Below, one piece after another: positions 22,111-35,791 of a DNA stretch of 64,000 nucleotides. The translations under genes were made by a program, and so were the position numbers. The stretch covers positions 12,964,748-13,028,747 of the forward strand of contig JARWKL010000006.1 in the NCBI GenBank assembly GCA_029961685.1, read 5' to 3'. The stretch comes from Aristolochia californica (Eukaryota > Streptophyta > Magnoliopsida > Piperales > Aristolochiaceae). Position 1 is the stretch's first letter. Each line of letters begins with the position of its first letter. A model generated the notes under the pieces. The model had not been told where the DNA came from and did no database searches. It saw only the letters and a list, made by a program, of their open reading frames with translations.

Positions 22111-25100
22111 GGGGGGCGAGGCATTTTTAACTGAGTGTTGACTCCCAAACTATAAGTCATTTCTAACGCAAATTATAGCCGTTACAGATCATTAATCGAT
22201 CAAAACATTTACGACGATCCACGATTGTTTGGTCTGATTTTTGTAAAATAGGCAAAAAGTGGGTTCTTTGGCTCCTGTAAATATCCCACAGTACGCTTAC
22301 TTGAAAATTTAATTTTTTCTACTCTTTGAAATTTTTGGATCTTTAGGTCATTTTCATCTTCAACATGTTTCAGGAATACATATCCACATTTAAAAGATGT
22401 TGGGATCAATTAGAAATCTATTTCTTATAAATTCCACCAAGCTATTAGGGGTTTTAGAAAGTGAATTTTCCAAACATGGATAACAAAACTTTGGTGTTCA
22501 TTTTTAGTGGGTGAAATAATTTTCTTCAATTACATTTATTGTATTATCCAATTTTTTGCATTCATAAACTCAAAATTTTTTATTTTGTTGTGATCCTTTT
22601 GCCTTATCTTTTTGTTTACAAGAAACATGGGAGAATGAAAACTCAAGTTTGGATTTGAAAAAAAAGTGAACATAAAAAATGGAAATGCTCAAATGCGGAG
22701 ACAAATAATTCCAAAAAGTATCAGTGATTTTTATAGATTGTAAACTCTTTTCGTTTTTTATATATTAGGTTTTGCAATCATTGAAAAAGGGGGAGGGGGG
22801 GGGGGACCGAGGCATTTTTGACTGAGTGTTGACTCCCAAACCATTAGTAATTTCTAACAAAAATTATAGCTGTTACACATCATTAATCGATCAAAACATT
22901 TACGATGATCTATGATTGTTAGGTCCTCTTTTAGTAAAATAGGCAAAACGTTGGTTGTTTGGCTCTGGTATGTATCCCACCGCACGTTAACTTGAGAATT
23001 TAATTTTTTCTACTCTTTGAAATTTTTGGATCATTAGGTCATTTACTTCTTTAACATTTTTCAGGCATACATATCCACATTTAAAACATATTAGGATCTA
23101 CTAGAAATCTCTTTTTTATAAAATTCCACCAAGCTATTTTGGGTTGTATTAGTGGAATTTCCCAATGATGGATAACAAAACTTTGGTGTTCATTTTTAGT
23201 GCATTAAATAATTTTCTTCGCTTACATTTATTATAGTTTTCAATTTTTTGCATCCATTAACTCAAAAATTTTCATTTTGCTGTAATCTATTTGCCTTATC
23301 ATTTTGTTGAAGAGAAAAATGGGAAAGTGAAAACTCTAGTTTGGATTTGAAAAACAATTGAACATCCAAAATGGAAATGCACAAATGCTGAGAGAGATAA
23401 TTCCAAAAAGTATGTGTGATTTTAAAGGATTTTAAACTCTTTTGTTTTTTTATATAATTGGTTTTTCAATCATCGGAAAAGGGGGGGGGCGAGGACTTTT
23501 TTAACTGAGTGTTGACTCCCAAACCATAAGTCATTTCTAACAAAAATTATAGCCGTTACACATCATTAATCAATCATAAAAATTGTGATGATCTATGATT
23601 GTTAGGTCCGCTTTTTGTAAAATAATAAAAAAGTGGGTTGTTTGGCTCTCGTAAATATCCCACCGCACGTTAACTTGAGAATTTAATTTTTTCTTCTCCT
23701 TTGAAATTTTTGGATCGTTAGGTTATTTGCATCTTCAACATGTTTCAGGCATGCATATCCACATTTAAAACATGTTAGGGTCAATTAGAAATCTCTTTCA
23801 TATAAAATTCTACCAAGCTATTAGGGGTTGTACTAGTGGAATTTCCACAACATGGATAACAAAACTTTGGTGTTCATTTTTAGTTCGTGAAATAATTTTC
23901 TTCACTTACATTTCTTATAGTTTTCAATTTTTTTGCATACATAAAATCTAAAATTTTCATTTTGTTGTGATCTATTTGCCTTATCTTTTTTATTACGAGA
24001 GAAATGGGGAGTAAAAAATCAAGCTTGGATTCTAAAAAAAATTGAACAACCAAAATCGAAATGCACAATTTCTGAGAGAGATAATTTCAAATAGTATCTG
24101 TGATTTTTAAGGATTGTAAACTCTTTTATTTTTTAGATGTTAGGTTTTGCGATCAAAGGAAAAGAGGGGAGAGTGGGTGGGGGGGGGGGGCGAGGCATTT
24201 TTAATTGAGTGTTGACTCCCAAACCATAAGTCATTTCTAACAAAAATTATAATTGTTACTCATCATAAATTGATCAAAACATTTATGATGATCTATGAAT
24301 GTTAGGTCTGATTTTCTTAAAATAAGTAAAAAGTGGGTTGTTTGGCTCATGTAAATATCCCACTACATGCTAACTTGAGAATTAAATTTTGTCTACTACT
24401 CTAAATTTTTGGATCATTAGGTCATTTGCATCTTCAATATTTTTCAAGCATGCATATCCAAATTTAAAACATGTTAGGATCAATTAGAAATCTCTTTCTT
24501 ATGAAATTCCACGAAGCTATTAGGGGTTTTACTAGTGGAATTTCCCAAACATGGATAACAAAACTTTGGTGTTCATTTTTAGTGGGTGAAATAATTTTCT
24601 TCAGTTACATTTATTATAGGTTTCAATGTTTTGCATACATAAACTCTAAAATTTTCATTTTGTTGTGATCTATTTGCCTTATCTTTTTGTCTACGTGAAA
24701 AAAGGGAGTGTAAAAAGTCATGTTTGGATTTGAAAAAAAAATGAACATCCAAAAAGGAAATGCTCAAATGCTAAGAGAGATAAATCCAAAAATTATCTAT
24801 GTTTTTTATGAATTGTACACTCTTTTTTTTATATATTAGGTTTTGCAATCATCTAAAAAGGTGGCGTGAGGCATTTTTAACTGAGTGTTGACTCCCAAAC
24901 CATAAGTCATTTCTAACAAAACTTATAGCCGTTACACATCATTAATCGATAAAAATATTTATGATGATCTAGGATTGTTAGGTCCACTTTTTTTTAAAAT
25001 AGGCAAAAAGAGAGTAGTATGGTTCAGGTTATAATCCCACTGCACGTTAACTTGAGAATTTAATTTTTTCTACTCCTTGAAATTTTTGGATCATTAGGTC

Positions 25101-26291
25101 ATTTGCATCTTCAACATGTTTCAGGCATGCATATCCACAATATTTAAAACATGTTAGGATCAATTAGACATCTCTTTCTTATAAAGTTCCACCAAGCTAT
25201 TAGGGGTTGAACTAGTGAAATTTCCCAAACATGGATAAGAAAACTTTGGTATCCATTTTTAGTGCATGAAATAATTTTCTTCACTTTCATTTATAAATTT
25301 TTTCAATTTTTTGCATACATAAACTCTAAAATTTTCATTTTTTTGTGATCTATTGCCTTATCTTTTTGTTTACGAGAAAAATGGGATAGTGAAAACTCAA
25401 GTTTGGATTTGAAAAAAAATTGAACATCCAATATGGAAATGCACAAATTCTGATAAAGATAATTCCAAAAAGTATCTATGATTTTTTAGGATTGTAAACT
25501 CTTTGAGTTTTTTATATATTAGGTTTTACAATCATCGGAAAAGGGGGGGCCAGACATTTTTAACTGTGTTGACTCCCAAACCACAAGTCATTTCTAAATA
25601 ATATTATAGTTGATACACATCATTAATCGATCAAAAAATTTACAATGATCTATGATTGTCAGGTCCGCTTTTTATAAAAGAGGCAAAAAGTGGATTGTTT
25701 GGCTATGTAAATATCCCACTGCACATTAACTTGAGAATTTAATTTTTTTTTGCTCCTAGAAATTTTTGAATCATTAGGTCATTTTCTTCTTCATCATGTT
25801 TCAAGCATGCATATCCACGTTTGAAACATGTTAGAATCAATTAGAAATCTCTTTCTTATAAAATTCTACCAAGCTTTTTGGGGTTGTACTTGTGGAATTT
25901 CCTATACATGGATAAATAAACTTTGGTGTTCATTTTTAGTGCGTTAAATAAATTTCTTCACTTAAATTTATTATAGTTTTCAATTATTTTGCATACATAA
26001 ACTCTAAAATTTCATTTTGTTGTGAACTATTTTCCTTATCATTTTGTTTAAGAGAAAAATGGGAAAGTGAAAACTCAAGTTTGGATTTGAAAATAAAATT
26101 GAACATCCAAAATGGAAATGCACAAATTCTGAGTGAGATAATTTCAAAAAGTATATATGATTTTCAAGGATTATAAACTCTTTTTTTTTATATATATTAG
26201 GTTTTGCAATCATCGAAAAAGGGGGGTTGAGCCATTTTTAACTGAGTGTTGGCTCCATAACCATAAGTCATTTCTAGCAAAAATTATAGTC

Positions 26292-26455
26292 GTTACACAT
26301 CATTAATCGATCAAAACATTTATGATGATCTATGATTGTTAGGTCTGCTTATAGTAAAATAGGCAAAAAGTCGGTTACACATCATTAATCAATCAAAACA
26401 ATTACGATGATCTATGATTGTTACGTCCACTTTTAGTAAAATAGGCAAAAAGTCG
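26292..26455 (+). repeat. 82-bp tandem duplication inside a satellite unit
   Basis: GTTACACATCATTAATC begins at 26292 and again at 26374. Both copies run through the GATGATCTATGATTGTTA region to AGGCAAAAAGTCGG. The duplication makes the local unit longer than normal. Confidence 0.88.
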
Positions 26456-29400
26456 GTTGTTTAGCTCTGGTAAATATCCCACCACTCGTTAACTTGAGAA
26501 TTTAATTTTTTCTACTCCTTGAAATTTTCCAATCATTAGGTCATTTGCATCTTCAACTTTTTTCAAACATGCAAATCCACGTTTAAAACATGTTAGGATC
26601 AAGTAGAAATCTCTTTCTTATAAAATTTCACCAATCTATTAGGGGTAGTACATTGGAATTTCCCAAACATACAAAACTTTGGTGTTCATTTTTAGTGCAT
26701 GAAATAATTTTTTTCAGTTACATTTGTTATAGTTTTATATTTTTTGCATACATAAACTATAAAATTTTCATTTCGTTGTGATCTGTTTGCCTTATCTTTT
26801 TGTTTACAAGACAAATGGGAGTGTGAAAACTCAAGTTTGGATTTGAAAAAAAATTGAACATCCAAAATGAAAATACTCAATTGCTGAGAGAGATAATTCC
26901 AAACAGTGTCTGTGATTTTTAATGATTATGAACGCTTTGAATTTTTACATATTAGATTTTGCAATCATTGGAAAAGGAGGGGTGAGGTATTTTTAACTGA
27001 GTGATGACTCTAAAACGAAAAGTCATTTCTGACAAAAATTAAAGCCGTTACACATCATTAATTGATCAAAACATTTTCGATGATCTATGATTGTTAGGTC
27101 TGCTTTTTGTTTGGCTCTGGTAAATATCCCACCGTACATTAACTTGTGAATTTAATATTTTCTACTTCTTGAAATTTTTGGATCAATAGGTCATTTGCAT
27201 CTTCAACATGTTTCGGGCATGCATATCCATAGCATTTAAAACATGATTGGATCAATTAGAAATCCCTGTCTTATAAAATTTCACCAAGCTATTAGGGGTT
27301 GTACTAGTGAAATTTCCCAAACATGAATAGCAAAACTTTGGTTTGATTTTTTGTGAGTGAAATAATTTTCTTCACTTACATTTATTATAGTTTTCAATTT
27401 TTTGCAAACATAAACTCTAAAATTTTCATTTTGTTGTGATCTATTTGCCTTTTCATTTTGTTTACGAGAAAAATGGGAGAGTGCAAAATCAAGTTTGGAT
27501 GTGAAAAAAAATTGATCCAAAATGGAAACACACAAATGCTGAGTGAGATAATTTCAAAAAGTGTTTGCGATTTTTAAGGACTTTAAACTCTTTTAGTTTT
27601 TTATATATTAGGTTTTGCAATCATCGGAAAAGGGGGTGCAACGTATTTTTAACTGAGTGTTGACTCCCAAACCGTAAGTCATTTCCAAGAAAAATTATAG
27701 CCGTTACACATCATTAATCAATCAAAATATTTACGATGATCTTTGATTGTCAGGTCCATTATTTTAAAATTGGCAAAAAGTTGGTTGTTTGGCTCTTATA
27801 AGATGCCACCACACGTTAACTTGAGAATTTAATTTTTTCTACTCCCTGAAATTTTTGGATCATTAGGTCATTTGCACCTTTAACATGTTTAAGGCATGCA
27901 TATCCACATTTAAAACATGATAGGATCAATTATAAATCTCTTTCATATAAAATTCCACCATGCTATTAGAGGTTGTACTAGTGGAATTTCCCAAACATGG
28001 ATAACCAAACTTTGGTGTTCATTTTAAGTGCGTGAAATAATTTTATTCACTTACATTTGTTATAGTTTTAAATTTTTTGCATCCATAAACTCTAAAATTT
28101 TATTTATTTTTTTATCAATTTGCCTAATATTTTTGTTTACGAGAAAAATGGGAGCGAGAAAACCAAAGTTTGGATTTGAAAAAAAATTGACATCCAAAAT
28201 AGAAATGCACAAATGCTGAGAGAGATAATTCCAAAAAGTATCTGTGATTTTTTAAGATTGTAAAATCTTTCGGTTTTTTATATATTTGGTTTTCCTATCA
28301 TAGAAAAAGTGGGGGCGAGGCATTTTTAAAAGAGTGTTGACTCCCAAACCACAAATCATTTCTAACAAATATTATAGCCTTTACACATCATTAATCAAAC
28401 AAAACATTTACAATGATCTATGATTGTTAGGTACGCTTTTTTTAAAATACGCAAAAAGTAGATTGTTTCGCTTTGGTAAATATCCCACCACACGTTAACT
28501 TGAGAATATAATTTTTTTAGCTCCTTGAATTTTTTGGATCGTTAGATCATTAGCATCTTCAGCATGTTTCAAGCATGCATATCCACATTTAAAACATGTT
28601 AGGATCAATTAGAAATCTCTTTCTTATAAAATTCCACCAAGCTATTTGGGGAAGAACTAGTGGAATTTTCCAAACATGCATAACAAAACATTGGTGTTCA
28701 TTTTTAGTGCATTAAATAATTTTCTTCACTTACATTTATTATAGTTTTCAATTTTTTGCATACATAAACTCTAAAATTTTTATTTTTTTGTGATCTATTT
28801 TCCTTAACATTTTGTTTAAGAGAAAAATGGGAAAGTCAAATTGAACATCCAAAATGGTGATGCACAAATGCCGAGAGAGATAATTCCAAAAAGTATGTGT
28901 GATTTTTAAGGATTTTAAACTATGTTAGCTTTTTATATATTAGGCTTTTCAATCATCAGAAAAGGGGGAGGGGGGGGAGGCAATTTTAACAGAGTGTTGA
29001 CTCCCAATCCATAAGTCATTTCTAACAAAAATTATAGCCGTTACACATCATTAATTGATCAAAAAAATTATGATAATCTATGATTGTTAGGTCCACTTTT
29101 TGTAAAATAGGCAAAACGTGGGTTGTTTGGCTTTGGTAAATATCCCACCGCACGTTAACTTGAGAATTTAATTTTTTCTACTCCATGAAATTTTTGGATC
29201 TTTAGGTGATTTGCAACTTCAACATGTTTCAGGCTTGCAAATATACATTTAAAACATGTTAGGATGATTTAGAAATTTCCTTCTTATAAAATTCCACCAA
29301 GCTATTAGGGGTTGTACTAGTGGAATTTCCAAGACATGGATAACAAAAATTTGGTGTTCATTTTTAGTGCATTAAATAATTTTCTTCACTTACATTTATT

Positions 29401-29604
29401 AAAGTTTTCAATTTTTTGCATACATAAACTCAAAATTTTTCATTTTGTTGTGATCTATTTGCCTTATCTTTTTGTTTATGAGAAAAATGGGAGTGTAAAA
29501 ACTCAAGTTTGGATTTGAAAAAGAATTGAACATCCAAAATGGAAATGCACAATTGCAGAGAGAGATAATTTCAAATAGTATCTGTGATTTTTAAGGATTG
29601 TAAA

Positions 29605-29985
29605 CTCTTTTATAACTGAGTGTTGACTCCCAAACCATAAGTCATTTCTAACAAAAATTATAGCCGTTACATATCATTAATCGATGAAAAAAATTACGAT
29701 GATCTACGATTGTTAGGTCTGATTTTTGTAAAATAGGTAAAAAGTGGGTTGTTTGGCTCTTGTAAATATCCCACCACACGTTTACTTGAGAATATAATTT
29801 TTCTACTCTTTGAAATTTTTGGATCTATCGGTCATTTGCATGTTCAACTTATATCATGCTTGCATATCCACATTTAAAAGATGTTAGGATCAATTAGAAA
29901 TCTATTTCTTATAAAATTCCACCAAGCTATTAGGGGTTTTACAAAGTCAATTTCCCGGACATGGATAGCAAAAATTATAGCTGTT
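29605..29985 (+). repeat. Two deletion joints in neighbouring satellite units
   Basis: At about 29611 TAAACTCTTTTA joins to TAACTGAGTG, removing the TATATTAGG motif and G tract. At about 29969 GGATAGCAAAA joins to AATTATAGCTG, removing about 360 bp. As a result, anchors 29880 and 30198 are only 318 bp apart. Confidence 0.82.
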
Positions 29986-31933
29986 ACACATCATAAATCG
30001 ATCAAAACATTTATGATGATCTATGATTGTTAGGTCCACTTTTTGTAAAATAGGCAAAAAGTGGGTTGTTTGGCTCTGTAAATATCCTTCCGCATGTTAA
30101 CTTGAGAATTTAATTTTTTCTACTCCTTGATATTTTTAGATCATTATGTCATTTGCATCTTCAACATGTTTCACGCATGCATATACACATTTAAAACATG
30201 TTAGGATCAATTAGAAATCTCTTTCTTATAAAATTCCGTCAAGCTATTAGGGCTTTTACTAGTGGAATTTCCTAAACATGGATAACAAAACTTTGGTGTT
30301 CATTTTTAGTGCGTGAAATAATTTTACTATAGTTTTACATTTTTTCCATACATTAACACCAAAATTTTCATTTTTCACTAATCTATTTGCCTTATCTTTT
30401 TTTTTAGGAGAAAAATGGGAGAGGGAAAACTCAAGTTTGGATTTGAAAAAAATTTGAACATCCAAAATGGAAATGTGAAAATGCTGAGAGAGCTAATTCC
30501 AAAAAGCATGTGTGATTTTGAAGCATTGTAAACTCTGTTAGTTTTTTAAATATTAGGTTTTGCAATCATAAGAAAAAGGATGGCGATGCATTTTTAACTG
30601 AGTGTAGACTTCCAAACCATAAGTCATTTCTAACAAAAATTATAGTCATGACACATCATTAATCGACCAAAAAATTTACAATGATCTATGATTGTTAGGT
30701 TGCTTTTTGTAAGATAGGCAATAAGTTGGTTTTTTGGTTCTGGTAAATATCCCACAGCACATTAACTTGAGAATTTAATTTTTTTTTTGTGCTTGAAATT
30801 TTCATATCATTAGGTCATTTGCATCTTCAACATGTTTTAGGCATGCATATCCACATTTAAAACATGTTAGGATCAATTAGAAATCTCTTTCTTATAAAAT
30901 TCCACCAAGCTATTTGCGGTAGAACTAGCGAAGTTTTCCAAACATGGATAACAAAACATTGGTGTTCATTTTTAGTGCATTAAATAATTTTCTTTACTTA
31001 CATTTATTATATTTTTCAATTTTCTACATACCTAAACTCTAAAATTTTCATTTCTTTGTGATCTATTTTCCTTTTCATTTTGTTTAAGAGAAAAATGGGA
31101 AAGTCAAAACACAAGTTTGGATTTTAAAAAAAATTGAACATCCAAAATGGTAAAGCAGAAATGCCGAGAGAGATAATTCCAAAAAGTATGTGTGATTTGT
31201 AAGGATTTTAAACTCTTTTAGCTTTTTATATATTAGGCTTTTCAATCATCGAAAAAGGGGGCGAGGCATTTTTAACCGAGTGTTGACTCCCAATCCATAA
31301 GTCATTTCTAACAAAAATTATAGTCGTTACACATCATTCATCGATTAAAAAAATTATGATGATTTATGACTGTTAGGTTCGCTTTTTGTAAAATAGGCAA
31401 AAAGTGGGTTGTTTGGCTTTGGTAAATATCCCACCACACGTTAACTTGAGAATTTAATTTTTTCAATTTCTTGAAATATTTGGATCATTAGGTCATTTGC
31501 AACTTCAACATGTTTCAGGCTTGCATATCCACATTTAAAACATGTTAGAATCAATTAGAAATTTCTTTCTTATAAAATTCCACCAAGCTATTATGGGTTG
31601 TACTAGTGGAATTTCCCAAACATGGATAAAAAAATTTTGGTTTTCATTTTTAGTGCATGAAATAATTTTCTTCACTTACATTTGTTAAAGTTTTCAATTT
31701 TTTGCATACATAAACTCACAAATTTTCATTTTGTTGTAATCAATTTGCCTTAACTTTTTGTTTACGAGAAAAATAGGAGAGTAAAAACTAAAGTTTGGAT
31801 TTGAAAAAAAATTGAGCATCCAAAAAGGAAATGCACAATTTCTGAGAGAGATAATTCCAAAGAGTATCTGTGATTTTTAAGGATTTTAAACTCTTTTATT
31901 TTTTATATATTAGGTTTGGCAATCTTCGGAAAA

Positions 31934-31990
31934 GGGGGGGGGGGGGGGGGGGGTTCGAGTCATTTTTAATTGAGGTCTGATTTTTGGAAA
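31934..31990 (+). repeat. 20-G tract followed by a deletion joint
   Basis: A run of 20 G (31934-31953) is followed by TTCGAGTCATTTTTAATTGA, then jumps at about 31972 to AGGTCTGATTTTTGG. About 110 bp normally found between these points is missing. Confidence 0.8.
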
Positions 31991-32513
31991 ATAGGAAAAA
32001 GTGGGTTGTTTGGCTCTTGTAAATATCCCACCGCACGTTTACTTGAGACTTTAATTTTTTCTACGCTTTGAAATTTTCGGATCTTTAGGTCATTTGCATG
32101 TTCAACTTGTATCAGGATTTCATATCCACATTTAAAAGATGTTAGGATCAATTAGAAATCTCTTTCTTATAAAATTCTACCAAGCTATTAGGGGTTTTAA
32201 AAAGTGAATTTCCCAAACATGGATAACAAAAATTTCGTGTTCACTTTTATTTGGTAAAATAATTTTCTTCAAGTACATCTATTATAGTATCCAATTTTTT
32301 GCATTCATAAACTCTAAAAATTTCATTTGGTTGTGATCTATTTGCCTTATCTTTTTGAGAAAAACTCAAGTTTGGATTTGAGAAAAAATTGAACATCCAA
32401 AATGGAAATGCTCAAATGCTGACAGAGATAATTCCAAAAAGTATCTTTGCATTTTTTTCATTTTAAAGACTTTTTTTAATATATATTAGGTTTTGCAATC
32501 ATCGAAAAGGGGG

Positions 32514-32516
<3 letters not shown>

Positions 32517-32545
<29 letters not shown>
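32517..32545 (+). repeat. Homopolymer of 29 G
   Basis: Standard G-tract position, preceded by GGGGGGGA (32509-32516) and followed by AGGCATTTTTAACTG. Confidence 0.85.
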
Positions 32546-35500
32546 AGGCATTTTTAACTGAGTGTTGCCTCCCAAGCCAAAAGTCATTTCTAAAAATAAT
32601 TATAGCCATTACACATCATTAATCAATCAAAACATTTATGATGATCTATGTTTGTTAGGTCCGCTTTTTGTAAAATAGGCAAAAAGTGGGTTGTTTGGAT
32701 CTGGTAAATGTCCCACCTCACATTAACTTGAGAATTTAATTTTTTACACTCCTTGAAATTTTTAGATCATTTGGTAATTTGCATCTTCAACATATTTCAG
32801 GTATGCACATCGACATTTAAAACATGTTAGGATCAATTAGAAATCTATTTGTTATAAAATTCCACCATATTATTTGGGGTTGTACTAATGGAATATCCCA
32901 AACATGGATAACAAAACTTTGGTGTTCATTCTTAGTGCGTGAAATAATTTTCTTCACTTACATTTGTTATAGTTTTCAATTTTTTGTATACGTAAACTCT
33001 AAAATTTTCATTTTGTTGTGATCTATTTGCCTTATCTTTTTTTACGAGAAAAATGGCAGTGTAAAAACTCTAGTTTGGATATGAAAAAAAATTGAACTTT
33101 CAAAATGGAAATGCACAAATGCTAAGAGAGATAATTCCCAAAAGTATCTTTGATTTTTAAGGATTGTAAACTCTTTTATTTTTTTTATATAATAGGTTTT
33201 GGAATCATCGGAAAAGGGGGAGCGAGGCATTTTTAACTGAGTGTTGCCTCCCAAGCCAAAAGTCATTTCTAAAAATAATTATAGCCATTACACATCATTA
33301 ATCGATCAAAATATTTACGATTGTCTACTATTGTTAGGTCAATTTCTTTTAAACAGGCAAAAAGTGGGTTGTTTGGCTTTTGTAAATATCCCACCGCACG
33401 ATAACTTCAGAATTTAATTTTTTCTACTTCTTCAAAATTTTGGATCATTAGGTCATTTGCATATTCTACATGTTTCAAGCATGCATATCCACATTTAAAA
33501 CGTGTTAGGATCAATTAGAAATCTCTTTCTATTAAAATTCCACCAAGCTTTTAGGGGTTGTACTAGTGCAATTTCCCAAACATGGATAACAAAACTTTGG
33601 TGTTCATTTTTAGTGCGAGAAATTATTTTCTTCACTTACATTTGTTATAGTTTTCAATTTTTTGCATACATAAACTCTAATATTTTCATTTTTTTGTGAT
33701 ATATTTCCCTTATCTTTTTGTTTACGAGAATAATGGGAGTGTGAAAACTCAAGTTTGGATTTAAAAAAATATTGAACATCCAAAATGAAAATGCACAAAT
33801 GCTGAGAGAGATAATTCTAAAAATTATTTGTCAGTTTTAAGGATTGTAAACTCTTTTATTTTTCTATATATTAGGTTTTGCAATCATTGAAAAAGGGGGG
33901 GAGCGACATTTTTAACTAAGTGTTGACTCCCAAACCATAAGTCATTTCTAACAAAAATAATAGCTTTTACACATCATTAATCGATCAAAAAATCTACGAT
34001 GATCTATGATTTTTAGGACCGCTTTTTGTAAAAAAAGCAAACACTGGGTTGTTTGGCTCTTGTAAATATCCCACCGCTTGTTAACTTGAGAATTTAATTT
34101 TTTCTACTCGAAAGTTTTGGATCATTAGGTCATTTGCATCTTCAACATGTTTCTGGCATGCATATCCACATTTAAAACATGTTAGGATCAATTATAAATC
34201 ACTTTCTTATAAAATTCCACCAAGATATTAGAGGTTTTACTAGTGGAATTTCCCAAACATGGTTAACAAAACTTTGGTGTTCATTTTTAGTGCGTGAACT
34301 AATTTTCTTCAGTTACATTTATTATAGTTTTCAATTTTTTCATACATAAACTCTAAAATTTTCATTTTGTTGTGATCTATTTGCCTTATCTTTTTATGTA
34401 CAAGAAAAATGGGAGAGTGAAAACTTAAGTTTGAATTTTGAAAAAAAGTAGAACATCCAAAATGGAAATTCTCAAATACTGAGTGAAATAATTCTAAAAA
34501 GTATCTGGGATTTTTATGGATTATAAAGTCTCTTTTATTTTTATATATTAGGTTTTGCAATCAACGAAAAAGGGGGGCCGAGGAATTTTTAACTGAGTGT
34601 TGACTTCCAAACCATAAGTCATTTCTAACAAAAATTATAGCCGATACACATCATTAATTGATCAAAACATTTACGATGATCTATGATTTTTTGGTCCACT
34701 TTTTGCAAAATAGGCAAAAAGTGGGTTGTTTGGCTCTAGTTAATATCCCACCGCACATTAACTTGAGAATTTAATTTTTTCTACTCCTTGAAATTTTTCA
34801 GATCAATTGGTCATTTGCATCTTCAACATGTTTCGGGCATGCATATCCATATTTAAAACATGTTAGGATCAATTAGTAATTTTTTCTTACAAAATTCCAC
34901 CAAGCTATTAGAGGTTGTATTAGTGGAATTTCGAAAACATGGATAAATAAATTTTGGTGTTCATTTTTAGTGCAAGAACAAATTTTTTCATTTTTTTGGA
35001 TACATAAACTCTATATTTTTCATTTTCTTGTGGTTTATTTGCCTTATCTTTTAATTTACGAGAAAAAAGGGAGAGGGAAAAGTCAAGTTTGGATTTTAAA
35101 AAAATTGAACATAAAAAATGGAAATGAAAAAATGCTAAGAGAGATAATTTCAAAAAGTATCTGTTCTTTTTAAGGATTGTAAAATCTTTTCGTGTTTTAT
35201 ATATTCGGTTTTGCATTCATCGGAAAAGGGGGGCGAAGCATTTTTAACTGAGTGTTGACTCCCAAACCTTAAGTCATTTCTAACAAAAATTATAGCTTTT
35301 ACACATCATTAATCAATCAAAACATTTACGATGATCTATGATTGTTAGGTCTGCTTTTTGTTAAATAGGCAAAAAGTGGGTTGTTTAACTCAAGTAAATA
35401 TCCCTCCACACATTTATTTGAGAATTTAATTTTTTCTACTCCTTCAATTTTTTGGATCATTTTGTCATTTGCATCTTCAACATGTTTCAGGCAAGCATAT

Positions 35501-35691
35501 CAACATTTAAAACATGTTAGGATCAATTAGAAATCTCTTTCTTATAAAATTCCACCAAGCTATTAGGGGTTTTACTAGTGGAATTTCCCAAACAAAGATA
35601 ACAAAACTTTGTTGCTCATTTTTAGTGCGTGAAATAATTTTATTATAGTTTAAGATTTTTGGCATACATAAACTTCAAAAATTTTGTTTTG

Positions 35692-35791
35692 NNNNNNNNN
35701 NNNNNNNNNNNNNNNNNNNNNNNNNNNNNNNNNNNNNNNNNNNNNNNNNNNNNNNNNNNNNNNNNNNNNNNNNNNNNNNNNNNNNNNNNNN
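35692..35791. other. Assembly gap of 100 N
   Basis: Exactly 100 N, the conventional placeholder for a gap of unknown size. The left flank stops about 177 bp into a unit and the right flank starts about 53 bp into a unit. If the array were continuous, the missing length would be about 556 bp plus a whole number of units, not 100. Subfamily diagnostics also change across the gap. Confidence 0.98.

Larger units (their letters stand above)
12589..35691 (+). repeat. 680-bp satellite array, block 1, part right of the retrotransposon
   Basis: This is the same satellite, orientation and block-1 diagnostics as 1-6713. Unit anchors are near 13061, 13738, 14418, 15098, 15788, 16466, 17147, 17540, 18222, 18900, 19504, 20186, 20862, 21577, 22397, 23088, 23768, 24471, 25148, 25828, 26588, 27241, 27916, 28597, 29257, 29880, 30198, 30865, 31546, 32139, 32824, 33502, 34179, 34858 and 35515. 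Most intervals are 660-690 bp. Exceptions mark deletions (17147-17540, 29880-30198, 31546-32139) or insertions (21577-22397, 25828-26588). No gene is seen. Small in-phase open frames of about 60-100 codons on either strand recur because the unit recurs. Confidence 0.97.

Noticed and set aside
12589..35691. CRISPR-like or short-spacer repeat array
   Set aside because: Units are about 680 bp, diverged, and without short repeat-spacer structure, in a plant-type context.
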